From positions 1 to 64,000 of the forward strand of contig CAZKSN010000005.1 in NCBI GenBank assembly GCA_964555585.1: 64,000 nucleotides of DNA. The letters are read 5' to 3'. The notes under the pieces were generated by a model. That model did no database searches. It was not told the DNA's origin and saw nothing but the letters and a program-made list of their open reading frames with translations. Numbering within the stretch: position 1 is the stretch's first letter; each line of letters begins with the position of its first letter. The stretch comes from CAZKSN01 sp964555585. GTDB taxonomy: Bacteria; Bacillota_I; Bacilli_A; RF39; UBA660. Below are positions 7,878-16,346 of the stretch, piece by piece. The translations under genes and the position numbers were made by a program.

Positions 7878-9422
7878 TTACAAACTTTCTTTAATTATAC
7901 TATAAAGTTTTTCAGTACTATCACCAGTTAAATTATTAATATACTTTGTTCTGAAATTTTCTAATATTTCCATATTGTACTTATCTTTTTCAATGATTTT
8001 TATTAAATCTTCTATATTTTTAGAAGTATATCCAGGTAATTCTTTAAATAAATCAATATTTATTCCATTTTCTTTTTCATATAAATGATAATCATAAACA
8101 TAAAGTAATAATTTAGCTTTTACTATTGCCGCATCCAACATAGCGGCAGAATAATCAGTTATAAAATAATCTGTAAGTTTTATTAAATCAAAAAAATTAA
8201 TATTTGGATTATATAAAACCCCTTCTTTTTTATTTAATTTTGTCATATCACTAGGGTGAACAGTAACTATTAAAGCATATTTATTTATATTAATAGCATC
8301 CACTACTGAATCAACGTTATTTCTAGCATCATTTCTAAAAGTTGGTGAATAAGTTATAATAGTTTTATTTTTAAGTTCTGGATATTCCCTGTATATTTTT
8401 TCTTTATCTAATGTACTCTTATCAAGTAAATAATCTACAGAAGGTGTTCCAAATGTTAATATTTTTTGTTCGCTTATTTTAAAAGCTTCACTAAAGAAAG
8501 GAACCATAGCTTTAGAGCCAGATATGACATAATCATAATTATTATGCATTTGCATTATTCTAGCAACATCATTGTCTCTTCCACTATCTAATAATAAAGT
8601 TTGATAGCCAAATTTCTTAATAGCTCCTAAAGCATGCCACATTTGAATAATTGTAGTATTCTTTTTATGTTTTAAAATACTTATTATAGGATTATATCCA
8701 TCAACAATAACAACTTTTGAAGAGGCAACAAAAAACATTTGTTTATAAAAACTAAAATAGTATTTAATCTTATTAATTATTCCTGGATTAATTTTTTTAC
8801 AAAATACTTTAATTTCTAAATCTTTATCAGTTTTATTTATATAATCAATTAGATATTGATAATTTATTGGTACAAAATTATATTGTCTACTTAATAAAAA
8901 TAATCTATTCTTTTTATATGAAAATAATTTTATAAAAAAATACATAAATTTTAAGTGATACTTAAATACATATAGAAAAATCTTTTTTAGAAAAGTATAA
9001 GTTCTGTAAATAAAGGTATTATCATTTTTATGTTTATTTAAAAATAATCTAAAATTAGTAGAAGAATATTTAAATGATCTTGGAATGAATTTAACTTCAC
9101 AATACTCTTTTAAATACTCAAATTTGTCACTGCCTTCCCAATCAGCGCCCATTGTCAGAATAGAAACTTTATATTTTTTTATATCTTTTACTTTTTGCTC
9201 CCAATTTTCTTCAGGAATAACTTTATCTACATATTTAATTGATTCTAAAACTATTCTTCTTTCATCATATGTAAGATAACTTTTTTTACCTTTAACTGCA
9301 TTAAATTCATCAGTAGATAAACCTACAATTAAATAATCTCCCATTTTTTTTGATTCTCTTAATTGCTCAATATGTCCTGGTGTAATAAGATCAAAAGTAC
9401 CATATGTAATTATCTTTTTCAT
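7878..9422 (-). CDS. Bifunctional glycerol-3-phosphate cytidylyltransferase / CDP-glycerol glycerophosphotransferase
   Basis: Fusion of two teichoic-acid enzymes in 514 aa. Residues 1-130 are a TagD-like cytidylyltransferase that would make CDP-glycerol from CTP and glycerol-3-phosphate (GTFDLITPGH, STDEF, MGADWEG). Residues from about 190 to the end are a TagB/TagF-like glycerophosphotransferase (WHALGA, VTVHPSD, FITDYSAAM). Two cytidylyltransferase motifs differ from Bacillus TagD: the HxGH motif reads TPGH, with Thr14 replacing the first His, and the RTxGISTT motif reads RSFKYSSTN (115-123). The nucleotide-binding half may therefore have altered activity or specificity. The ribosome-binding site AAAGAGG supports the start. 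First gene of the minus-strand operon with tagG and tagH. Confidence 0.88.
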   Translation of the reverse strand: MKKIITYGTFDLITPGHIEQLRESKKMGDYLIVGLSTDEFNAVKGKKSYLTYDERRIVLESIKYVDKVIPEENWEQKVKDIKKYKVSILTMGADWEGSDKFEYLKEYCEVKFIPRSFKYSSTNFRLFLNKHKNDNTFIYRTYTFLKKIFLYVFKYHLKFMYFFIKLFSYKKNRLFLLSRQYNFVPINYQYLIDYINKTDKDLEIKVFCKKINPGIINKIKYYFSFYKQMFFVASSKVVIVDGYNPIISILKHKKNTTIIQMWHALGAIKKFGYQTLLLDSGRDNDVARIMQMHNNYDYVISGSKAMVPFFSEAFKISEQKILTFGTPSVDYLLDKSTLDKEKIYREYPELKNKTIITYSPTFRNDARNNVDSVVDAININKYALIVTVHPSDMTKLNKKEGVLYNPNINFFDLIKLTDYFITDYSAAMLDAAIVKAKLLLYVYDYHLYEKENGINIDLFKELPGYTSKNIEDLIKIIEKDKYNMEILENFRTKYINNLTGDSTEKLYSIIKESL

Positions 9423-9519
9423 AAATTACCTCTTTACAATTTTTTTATATCTCTTTCACTAAAAATTTTACAATATTATTTATAAAATTTCTAGATAAAT
9501 ATTTAATAAATCTAATTTA

Positions 9520-9528
9520 ATTATACCA
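9520..9528 (-). promoter_or_regulatory. Extended -10 promoter of the tagDB-fusion/tagG/tagH operon
   Basis: The minus strand reads TGGTATAAT. It lies about 100 bases upstream of the start codon at 9422, leaving an A+T-rich untranslated leader of roughly 90 bases in which I see no clear riboswitch. The -35 region is not recognisable, as is usual for extended -10 promoters. Confidence 0.55.
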
Positions 9529-9575
9529 CTTATTAATTATATATAAATTATATATAAATTTTTTAGCTTTTTTAA

Positions 9576-9604
9576 TTGACACTTTTTTTGTATAAATGTA
9601 TACT
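9576..9604 (+). promoter_or_regulatory. Strong consensus promoter of the FkbH/ACP/MBOAT operon
   Basis: TTGACA (9576-9581) and TATACT (9599-9604) are separated by exactly 17 bases. Transcription would begin near 9611, so the ATG at 9610 cannot be the start and the GAGGGA site (9612-9617) serves ATG 9625. This is the best housekeeping-sigma consensus in the window. Confidence 0.85.
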
Positions 9605-9624
9605 TAAAAATGAGGGAAGATGAA

Positions 9625-11406
9625 ATGAAAGTATTAGAATATCCATTTGATAGTGAATATATTTTAAAAAAGAAAAAAATATTAAAAAAAGAATTACAAG
9701 GACAGGATACTACTTTTCTACAAAAAAAAATTGCTGTTTTAGGTGGCTCAACTACTAATGATATAAAATTAATTTTAGAATTATTCTTATTAAATTATGG
9801 TATACAGCCAACTTTTTATGAATCTGAATATAATCAATTTTGGCAAGATGCGACTTTCAAAAATGAAGAATTAGAAGCTTTTCATCCAGATGTAATATTC
9901 ATTCATACAACTAATAAAAATATTACAAATTATCCCTTACTATCAGATAGTCAAGAACAAGTATCTGAATTATTAGAAAATGAATATAAAAAGTTTGAAG
10001 ATATGTGGAATCATTTATTTGAAACTTATCATTGTACAATTATTCAAAATAATTTTGATTATCCTTTTTACAGATTACTTGGAAATAAAGATGCTACTGA
10101 TATTCACGGTAAAATTAATTACATTACAAAACTAAATCTTAAATTTGCTGAATATGCTGAAAGTCATGAAACGTTTTTAATAAATGATATAAACTATCAA
10201 TCAGCTCAATTTGGATTAGAAAAATGGGCAGATCAATTTTATTGGCATATGTATAAATATGCATTAACATATTCTGCTATTCCTACTCTAGCATTTAACG
10301 TTGCTAATATTATAAAAGCACTTTATGGTAAAAATAAAAAAGGATTAGTATTAGATTTAGATAATACTTTATGGGGCGGAATCGTTGGTGATGATGGAGT
10401 TGAAAACTTAATTCTAGGACAGGAAACTGCCGAAGGACAAGCTTATAGTACTTTTCAAGAATATTTAAAGGAATTAAAACAAACTGGAATTATTTTAAAC
10501 GTTAATAGTAAAAATGAGCAAAAAAATGCAATAGCGGGCTTAGAACATCCTGATGGAATTTTAAAACCTGACGACTTCATTATAGTAAAAGCTAATTGGA
10601 ATCCTAAATCTCAAAATATGATAGAAATTTCAGAGGAATTAAATCTTGGTGTTGATAGTTTGGTATTTATTGATGATAATCCGGCAGAAAGAGCAATTGT
10701 CAATCAATACGTTCCAGATGTAGCTACTCCTGAAATGGAATCTCCAGACAAATATATTGAAATAATAGATCGTGCAGGATATTTTGAAACAATAAGCATA
10801 TCAAGAGATGATTTAAATAAAAATGAAATGTATAAAGAAAATGCAGAGAGAAGTAAAATGATGAATTCGTTTACAAACTATGATGATTATTTAAAATCAT
10901 TAAAAATGAAAGCATTAATTAAATCATTTGAACCTTTATATATGGCTAGAATAGCACAATTAACTAATAAAAGTAATCAATTCAATTTAACTACAAAAAG
11001 ATATACACAAGATGAAATAGAAGCAGTTGCTTCAAATAAAGAATACATAACTTTATATGGAAAATTAGAAGATACATTTGGAGATAATGGTGTTGTCTCT
11101 GTAGTTATAGGTCATATATTAGGAGAGAAACTTGATATTGACTTGTGGATTATGAGTTGCAGAGTATTAAAAAGAAATATGGAATTTGCAATGATGGATA
11201 CTTTAGTAGATGAAGCTAAAAAGCAAGGAGTAAAGGAAATATTTGGATATTATTATCCAACTGCAAAAAATGGAATGGTTAAAAACTTTTATGAACTTCA
11301 AGGTTTTGAAAAAGTTAGTGAAGACGAAGAAGGTAATACTGTATGGAAATACAATATTAGTTCAAAATATATAAAGAAAAATAAATTTATTGAGGTGAAT
11401 AAATAA
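9625..11406 (+). CDS. FkbH-like HAD phosphatase/acyltransferase, probable glyceryl-ACP loading enzyme
   Basis: 593-aa FkbH-family protein. It has an N-terminal SGNH-like domain (LGGSTTND near residue 40) and a central HAD domain with LDLDNTLWGG (Asp244 and Asp246) and VFIDDNPAER. A C-terminal GNAT-like acyltransferase domain ends in KNFYELQGFEK. Characterised members take the glyceryl group from 1,3-bisphosphoglycerate, remove the phosphate and load it on an acyl carrier protein to start extender-unit synthesis. Here the adjacent gene encodes a free ACP and no polyketide synthase is present, so loading a three-carbon acid for export or transfer is the likely role (inference). The start is fixed by the promoter position and the GAGGGA site. 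First gene of an eight-gene operon. Confidence 0.88.
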   Translation: MKVLEYPFDSEYILKKKKILKKELQGQDTTFLQKKIAVLGGSTTNDIKLILELFLLNYGIQPTFYESEYNQFWQDATFKNEELEAFHPDVIFIHTTNKNITNYPLLSDSQEQVSELLENEYKKFEDMWNHLFETYHCTIIQNNFDYPFYRLLGNKDATDIHGKINYITKLNLKFAEYAESHETFLINDINYQSAQFGLEKWADQFYWHMYKYALTYSAIPTLAFNVANIIKALYGKNKKGLVLDLDNTLWGGIVGDDGVENLILGQETAEGQAYSTFQEYLKELKQTGIILNVNSKNEQKNAIAGLEHPDGILKPDDFIIVKANWNPKSQNMIEISEELNLGVDSLVFIDDNPAERAIVNQYVPDVATPEMESPDKYIEIIDRAGYFETISISRDDLNKNEMYKENAERSKMMNSFTNYDDYLKSLKMKALIKSFEPLYMARIAQLTNKSNQFNLTTKRYTQDEIEAVASNKEYITLYGKLEDTFGDNGVVSVVIGHILGEKLDIDLWIMSCRVLKRNMEFAMMDTLVDEAKKQGVKEIFGYYYPTAKNGMVKNFYELQGFEKVSEDEEGNTVWKYNISSKYIKKNKFIEVNK

Positions 11407-11407
11407 A

Positions 11408-11650
11408 ATGAACAAAGAACAAATTTATAAAGAATTAGATGAAATATTTCAAGATGTTTTTGATAACAAAGAAATTCATGTAACAGAAAGTACTACTGCA
11501 AAAGATATTGAAGATTGGGATAGTTTGGAACACATTAATTTAGTTGTTGCAATAGAGAACCATTTTGGAATCAAATTTAATATGAATCAGGTAACATCTA
11601 TGAAGAATGTTGGAGAAATGGTAGAAGTAATACTGGAGCAAAAAAAATGA
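11408..11650 (+). CDS. Acyl carrier protein
   Basis: 80-aa carrier protein with the phosphopantetheine attachment site DWDSLEH at Ser39 and the four-helix pattern of the family. It would carry the acyl group loaded by the FkbH-like enzyme as a thioester. It starts one base after the fkbH-like stop codon and overlaps the MaoC-like gene by four bases (ATGA), so all three are translationally coupled. The position in a surface-polymer operon and the lack of fatty-acid synthesis genes nearby suggest a dedicated carrier comparable to DltC rather than the fatty-acid ACP. Activation would need AcpS, encoded convergently at 17258-17593. Confidence 0.93.
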   Translation: MNKEQIYKELDEIFQDVFDNKEIHVTESTTAKDIEDWDSLEHINLVVAIENHFGIKFNMNQVTSMKNVGEMVEVILEQKK

Positions 11651-12066
11651 ATCAATTTACCTTTGAAGAAATAGAAATTGGAACAAGTGTTTCTTTCGAA
11701 TTTGAATTAACAAAAGAAAAAATGTCTCAATTTTTAGAAATCACTGGTGATATAAATCCACTACATTGTGATTTAGACTACGCTAAAGAAAAAGGTTATC
11801 CAGAAAATGTTGTATATGGAATGTTAACAGCTTCTATTTTATCAACATTAGCAGGAGTATATTTACCTGGAAAACATAGTTTAATCCATAGTGTAAAAAT
11901 TAATTTTGTGAAACCTGTATTTTTATCTCATTGTCCTTTAAAAGTGAATGCTGAAGTATCTGAAAAAGATGAATGCTTTTCTCAGATAACATTGAAATTC
12001 TCAATATTTAATCAAAACAAAGAAAAAGTTTGTAGAGGTATTATGAAAATAGGTTTTGTAAAATAA
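11647..12066 (+). CDS. MaoC-like hot-dog-fold hydratase/dehydratase
   Basis: 139-aa single hot-dog domain with the (R)-specific enoyl hydratase signature: catalytic Asp35 and His40 in TGDINPLH and a conserved YGMLTASILSTLAG helix. Members add or remove water at acyl-CoA or acyl-ACP thioesters. Placed directly after an FkbH-like enzyme and an ACP, it may act on the ACP-bound acid, for example by dehydrating or hydrating a hydroxyacyl group, or it may serve as an acyl-binding handoff protein. The exact step is unknown. It overlaps the ACP gene by four bases. Confidence 0.85.
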   Translation: MNQFTFEEIEIGTSVSFEFELTKEKMSQFLEITGDINPLHCDLDYAKEKGYPENVVYGMLTASILSTLAGVYLPGKHSLIHSVKINFVKPVFLSHCPLKVNAEVSEKDECFSQITLKFSIFNQNKEKVCRGIMKIGFVK

Positions 12067-12086
12067 TACTAAGTTTGGGGGAAAAC

Positions 12087-13589
12087 ATGCAGATTGTAAC
12101 ATTTAATTTTTTCATTTTTCTACTGATTAGCATAGTAGTTTATTATATTTTTCCTAAAAATAAAAGATGGATAGTTTTGTTAATTTCAAGTATCTTATTC
12201 TTTTTGTTTGCAAGCCATTATAAAATGATTTTATACTTGTTGTTTGGAATTATTACCACTTATTTTGGAACTATATACATCTCTAAAAAAATAGATAATG
12301 AAAAAAATAAAAAAATAGCTCTAATTATAACTTTAGGTTCTATTTTATTAGAGTTATGTGTTTTAAAATATATTAATTTATTTCCATTAACCGCTAATGC
12401 TTTTGGAGAATTGTTTAATTTAAATATTTCATTTAAAACTATTTCTTTATTAGCTCCTTTAGGAATTTCTTATTACACTTTATCTTTAATTGGATATGTA
12501 ACAGATGTATATAGAGGAACATGCAAACCTCAAAAAAACTTTTTGAAGCATGCTTTATTTTCATGCTACTACCCCGTAATGATTTCAGGACCTATTATTA
12601 GATATTCTGAAGTTGATAATGAATTATTAAATGGTAATAAGTTTAACTGGGAAAATATATACTTAGGATTTTATAGAATAGTTTTCGGTTTAATGAAAAA
12701 ATTAGTAATTGCAAATCAGTTAGCTATCATAGTAAAAACCATTTTTAGTGATTATCAAGTTTATTCTGGATACTTTATTGTAATTGGAGTTATTTTTTAT
12801 GCTATTCAAATATATGCTGATTTTTCTGGATGTATGGATATAGTTATTGGAGCTTCAAAGATGTATGGAGTTACTCTACCAGAAAACTTTAACAGTCCTT
12901 TCTTCTCAAGAAATTTAGCTGAATTCTGGAGAAGATGGCATATTTCTTTAGGAAGATGGGCAAAAGACTATATAATGTATCCTTTATTAAAATCTGCATT
13001 ATTTCAAAAACTATTAATAGTATGTAAAGAAAAATTCGGTAAAAATATAGGTAAAAAAATACCAATAATATTAGCTATCTTTATTTTATGGATTTTAATT
13101 GGAATATGGCATGGAGCTTCTTATCGTTATATTTTTGCAGCTGGGATTCTTCCATGGATTTATTTAACAGTAAGTCAGTTATTTGAAAATTTGCCTAAAA
13201 AGATAAATGAAAAATTTCATATAAATACTGAATGCTTTAGTTTTCACTTGTTTCAATCATTAAGAACTTTAGCACTTATGTGTTTTATCTGGTTATTTGT
13301 ATGCTCTCCAAGTTTTTTAGAAAGTTTTGCAATAATTAAATCAATATTTATATTACCTTCTATGAATAGTGAAATTAATATACCATTAAGAATTTTAGCT
13401 ATTCCATGTGCTATTGCAATCGCAGCTGAATATTTAAATTATATAGGATATAATGTATTTGAATTATTTAAAAAACAAAATCTATGGTTTCGCTGGTGTG
13501 CATTATTATTAATTTTATTTACAACTATAATTTTTGGAATTTATGGTCCAGGTTATAACGCTAGTGATTTTATATATGGAGGGTTTTAA
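12087..13589 (+). CDS. MBOAT-family membrane O-acyltransferase (DltB/AlgI-like)
   Basis: 500-aa polytopic protein with about a dozen hydrophobic segments. MBOAT landmarks are FSGCMDIVIGAS, the cytoplasmic FWRRWHISLGRW block and the catalytic His in GIWHGASYRY. DltB and AlgI relatives take an acyl group from a carrier on the inside and pass it across the membrane for O-acylation of teichoic acid or alginate. Here the likely donor is the acyl-ACP made by the two genes upstream, mirroring DltA-DltC-DltB. I start it at ATG 12087, six bases or fewer after a GGGGGAAAA site; an in-frame TTG at 12075 is the alternative. Two bases separate it from the SGNH-like gene. Confidence 0.93.
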   Translation: MQIVTFNFFIFLLISIVVYYIFPKNKRWIVLLISSILFFLFASHYKMILYLLFGIITTYFGTIYISKKIDNEKNKKIALIITLGSILLELCVLKYINLFPLTANAFGELFNLNISFKTISLLAPLGISYYTLSLIGYVTDVYRGTCKPQKNFLKHALFSCYYPVMISGPIIRYSEVDNELLNGNKFNWENIYLGFYRIVFGLMKKLVIANQLAIIVKTIFSDYQVYSGYFIVIGVIFYAIQIYADFSGCMDIVIGASKMYGVTLPENFNSPFFSRNLAEFWRRWHISLGRWAKDYIMYPLLKSALFQKLLIVCKEKFGKNIGKKIPIILAIFILWILIGIWHGASYRYIFAAGILPWIYLTVSQLFENLPKKINEKFHINTECFSFHLFQSLRTLALMCFIWLFVCSPSFLESFAIIKSIFILPSMNSEINIPLRILAIPCAIAIAAEYLNYIGYNVFELFKKQNLWFRWCALLLILFTTIIFGIYGPGYNASDFIYGGF

Positions 13590-13591
13590 TT

Positions 13592-14650
13592 ATGAAAAAT
13601 AATCTTATTCAAATTATAAAAATTTTATTATTTTCAATTATTTTTCTTCTATTATATATATATATTGAGGCTTTAATGAAACCAGATACTGTGGAATTAC
13701 GTAATATTGCTGGATTTTATGGAGAAAAAAGAAATTCATTAGATGTGGTATATATAGGAGGAAGTGCAGCTTTTGTTTACTGGGAACCTTTAAAAGCTTG
13801 GGAAGATAGTGGAATTACTTCATATAATTTTGCTTCTAATACTATTCAAGTTGAATTTTATAAATATTTAGTAAAAGAAACTCTAAAAACTCAGAAACCA
13901 AAAGTTATTATTCTTGATGCGAGAGCTTTCCAATACAGAGATGTTGATCAGCCTCCTACAGAAGTAGCTTATAGAAATGTTTTAACTGCTACTCCATTTT
14001 CAATAGAACGTTATGAATTTATTGAAGACAATGTTCCAAAATATTTAAATGAAGATACTCTATCATATCATTTTGATCTTATAAAATATCATGGCGCAGA
14101 CACAGAAAATTCAATAGTGACTGCTTTTCAAATATTAACTAACAATTATCGTAATGAATTAAAAGGATTTTGCTTTATACCAAAAGTGGAAAAAATGCCT
14201 GAATCAAATTTTAAAACAAATAAGGAAACTCCATTAAGTAATGAAACAAATAAAATTTTTGACGATTTATTAAAATATTTGAAAACTATCAATACTAAAG
14301 TGCTATTTGTGGTTTCTCCCTACTTTGAAACTGAACAACATAAAGAGAATTTTAACTATGTTGAAAGAAAAGTTAAAGAAAATGGATTTGATTTTTTAGA
14401 CACAAATGAGTATTATTATAATATGGGTATAAATTTCAATACAGATTTTTACAATACTAATCATGTAAATATTTTTGGAGCAGATAAATATACAGATTTC
14501 TTATCAAAATATTTAAAAGAAAAATATAATCTACCAGATAAAAGAAATATTGATAAATACTCTAAAGAATGGAATTCTTTATTAGACAATTGGCATTATA
14601 ATATTAATGCGACAAAAAATGAAATAAATGCTTCATTAGGAGGTGAATAA
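13592..14650 (+). CDS. Membrane-anchored SGNH/DltD-like protein partner of the MBOAT enzyme
   Basis: 352 aa. The N-terminus is one membrane segment (residues 8-27), so the rest is predicted outside the cell. The extracellular part begins with a GGSAAFVYW block, which fits the Ser-containing first block of SGNH hydrolases. A C-terminal NTNHVN block could hold the catalytic His. DltD, AlgJ/AlgX and PatB are SGNH-type partners that complete transfer of the acyl group from an MBOAT protein to an extracellular polymer. Gene order (MBOAT then SGNH-like, two bases apart) supports the same role here. Family assignment is by motif and context, not by close similarity. Confidence 0.75.
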   Translation: MKNNLIQIIKILLFSIIFLLLYIYIEALMKPDTVELRNIAGFYGEKRNSLDVVYIGGSAAFVYWEPLKAWEDSGITSYNFASNTIQVEFYKYLVKETLKTQKPKVIILDARAFQYRDVDQPPTEVAYRNVLTATPFSIERYEFIEDNVPKYLNEDTLSYHFDLIKYHGADTENSIVTAFQILTNNYRNELKGFCFIPKVEKMPESNFKTNKETPLSNETNKIFDDLLKYLKTINTKVLFVVSPYFETEQHKENFNYVERKVKENGFDFLDTNEYYYNMGINFNTDFYNTNHVNIFGADKYTDFLSKYLKEKYNLPDKRNIDKYSKEWNSLLDNWHYNINATKNEINASLGGE

Positions 14651-14652
14651 AA

Positions 14653-15498
14653 ATTATTACATTTAAATTAAACAATGGGAATGAAATTCCAGGTATTGGA
14701 TATGGTACTTGGAAATTACCAAATGATGATAGCACAATAGAAATTGTTAAAACTGCTATTGAATGTGGTTATAGACATATAGATACTGCTTATGCATATG
14801 GTAATGAAGAAAAAGTTGGTATGGGCATTAAAGCTTCAAATATTAATAGAAAAGCACTTTTCATTACAGGAAAGTTATGGAACGATGATCGTGGTTATGA
14901 AAATATTATTAAAGCTTGTAGAAGAACTATTGAAAATTTAAAATGTGAATATTTAGATTTATATTTAATTCATTGGCCTGCTTCTTTAGCTTTATATAAA
15001 AATTGGTCAGAAATAAATAATGAAACATGGAAGGCTTTTGAATATCTCTATGAACAAGGATTAGTAAAAGCAATTGGAGTTTGTAACTTTAAAAAACATC
15101 ATCTAGTTGAATTAATAAAAAATAACAAAATTATTCCAATGGTTAATCAGATAGAATTTCATCCCGGTCAAATGCAAAAAGAAACTGTGGAATTTTGTAA
15201 ACAAAACGAAATTATTGTAGAGGCCTGGAGTCCTCTTGGATCTGGTAAAATGTTGAAAAAAGAAGAATTAATATCTATAGCTTCAAAATATAACAAGTCA
15301 GTAGCTCAGTTATGTATTAAATGGTGCTTACAAAATGATATACTACCATTACCTAAAAGTAAAGATTTAAATCGCATGAAAGAAAATATTTCAATTGATG
15401 ATTTTAAAATAAGCGAAGAAGATATGAAAGAAATGAATGAACTACCATATATTGGAGGATCTGGATTAGATTCTGACACCATTGAGTTATTTCATTAA
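14653..15498 (+). CDS. Aldo/keto reductase with probable AUU start codon
   Basis: NAD(P)H-dependent reductase of carbonyl compounds, 281 aa, AKR5-like (2,5-diketogluconate reductase group). The full tetrad is present: Asp44, Tyr49, Lys74 and His107 in LIHWP. The first in-frame ATG is at 14821, but the conserved N-terminus, including Asp44 and Tyr49, lies upstream of it. The open frame begins after a TGA at 14644-14646 and holds no ATG, GTG or TTG before 14821. A GGAGGTG site (14640-14646) lies six bases before ATT 14653, and the protein read from there (ITFKLNNGNEIPGIGYGTW) is the normal family start. AUU initiation, or an ATG-to-ATT error in the assembly, are the two explanations. It lies between the acylation genes and the transketolase genes. 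Confidence 0.85.
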   Translation: MITFKLNNGNEIPGIGYGTWKLPNDDSTIEIVKTAIECGYRHIDTAYAYGNEEKVGMGIKASNINRKALFITGKLWNDDRGYENIIKACRRTIENLKCEYLDLYLIHWPASLALYKNWSEINNETWKAFEYLYEQGLVKAIGVCNFKKHHLVELIKNNKIIPMVNQIEFHPGQMQKETVEFCKQNEIIVEAWSPLGSGKMLKKEELISIASKYNKSVAQLCIKWCLQNDILPLPKSKDLNRMKENISIDDFKISEEDMKEMNELPYIGGSGLDSDTIELFH

Positions 15499-15508
15499 AG
15501 GAGGAAAA

Positions 15509-16346
15509 ATGAAAGAAGAAAAAATAATTGCTGAATTAAGAAAAAAAATATTTTTAACTGCTTATTCTGCAAGCATAGCACACATAGCTTCGGCATTTTC
15601 AATAGTTGAAATACTATATGTACTGTATTTACGTAAAATATTAAACTATGATCCAAAAAAGCCAAAATTAAAAGATAGAGATCTTTTTATATTAAGTAAA
15701 GGTCATGGAAGTTTAGCCTTATATACAACTTTATGTGAAGCAGGATTCTTTGAAGAAGAAACTTTAAAAAGTTTTGCTAAACCTGGTTCAATCTTAGGAG
15801 GTGAGCCTTGTATTCCATTAATACCTGGAATTGAAGCAACTACTGGATCATTAGGTCATGGTTTATCATTAGCTTGCGGTATGGCTTTAGCTAAAAAAAT
15901 TGATAAAACTAATGAAAAAGTATATGTACTAATCGGAGATGNNNNNNNNNNAAGGCACTATATGGGAAGCAGTCATGTTTGCCAATTATCAAAAATTAAA
16001 TAATCTAGTTGCTATCATTGATTGCAATAAAATACAAAAAATGGGTCCGGTTAAAGATATAATTGGTATTAATTCTTGGAAAACTAGATTCAAATCTTTC
16101 GGCTGGATTGTAGAAGAAGTAGATGGACACAATATAAATCAATTAGATGAAGTTTTAAAAAAAGAAAATGATACTGAACATCCAAAAGTTATTATAGCTA
16201 ATACTATAAAAGGAAAAGGAGTATCAATAATTGAAGGTAATTCAAAATGGCATTGGAGATTGCCGAATAGACGTGAATTAAAAACATTTATGGAAGAATT
16301 GAATATTAGTGAGGAGGAAATTTTACAATGCAAAAAGCCTATATAA
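15509..16346 (+). CDS. Transketolase, N-terminal (thiamine-diphosphate-binding) subunit, broken by an assembly gap
   Basis: N-terminal half of a split transketolase. It binds thiamine diphosphate and, with the C-terminal subunit downstream, would move a two-carbon ketol unit between sugars. SKGHGSLALY and TGSLGHGLSLACGMAL are the cofactor-binding blocks. Ten N at 15942-15951 shift the reading frame inside the GDG...EGTIWEA motif. The flanking frames join correctly if the true gap is 12 bases, which would restore the family motif GDGExNEG. I therefore treat this as one intact gene, not a pseudogene. AAAGGAGG lies before ATG 15509. It overlaps the C-subunit gene by 19 bases. Confidence 0.85.
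15942..15951. other. Assembly gap (10 N)
   Basis: Ten unknown bases in the transketolase N-subunit gene. The reading frames on the two sides differ, so the gap cannot be exactly ten bases if the gene is intact; twelve bases would restore the conserved thiamine-diphosphate motif. Confidence 0.95.

Noticed and set aside
9530..9565. Short AT repeat (ATTATATATAAATT-like) as a tandem repeat or origin
   Set aside because: Only two imperfect copies between divergent promoters; base composition explains it and there are no DnaA boxes or origin genes nearby.
9625..12066. Start of a polyketide or methoxymalonyl-ACP pathway
   Set aside because: The FkbG, FkbI, FkbJ and FkbK partner enzymes and any ketosynthase or acyltransferase are absent; the following genes are membrane acyltransferase types.
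14821..15498. Aldo/keto reductase starting at the first ATG
   Set aside because: That start would delete the catalytic Asp and Tyr that are encoded upstream in frame after a good ribosome-binding site.
15482..16346. Two overlapping short genes or a pseudogene at the transketolase N-subunit
   Set aside because: The break coincides with a run of ten N; both halves match adjacent parts of one family, so it is an assembly gap.
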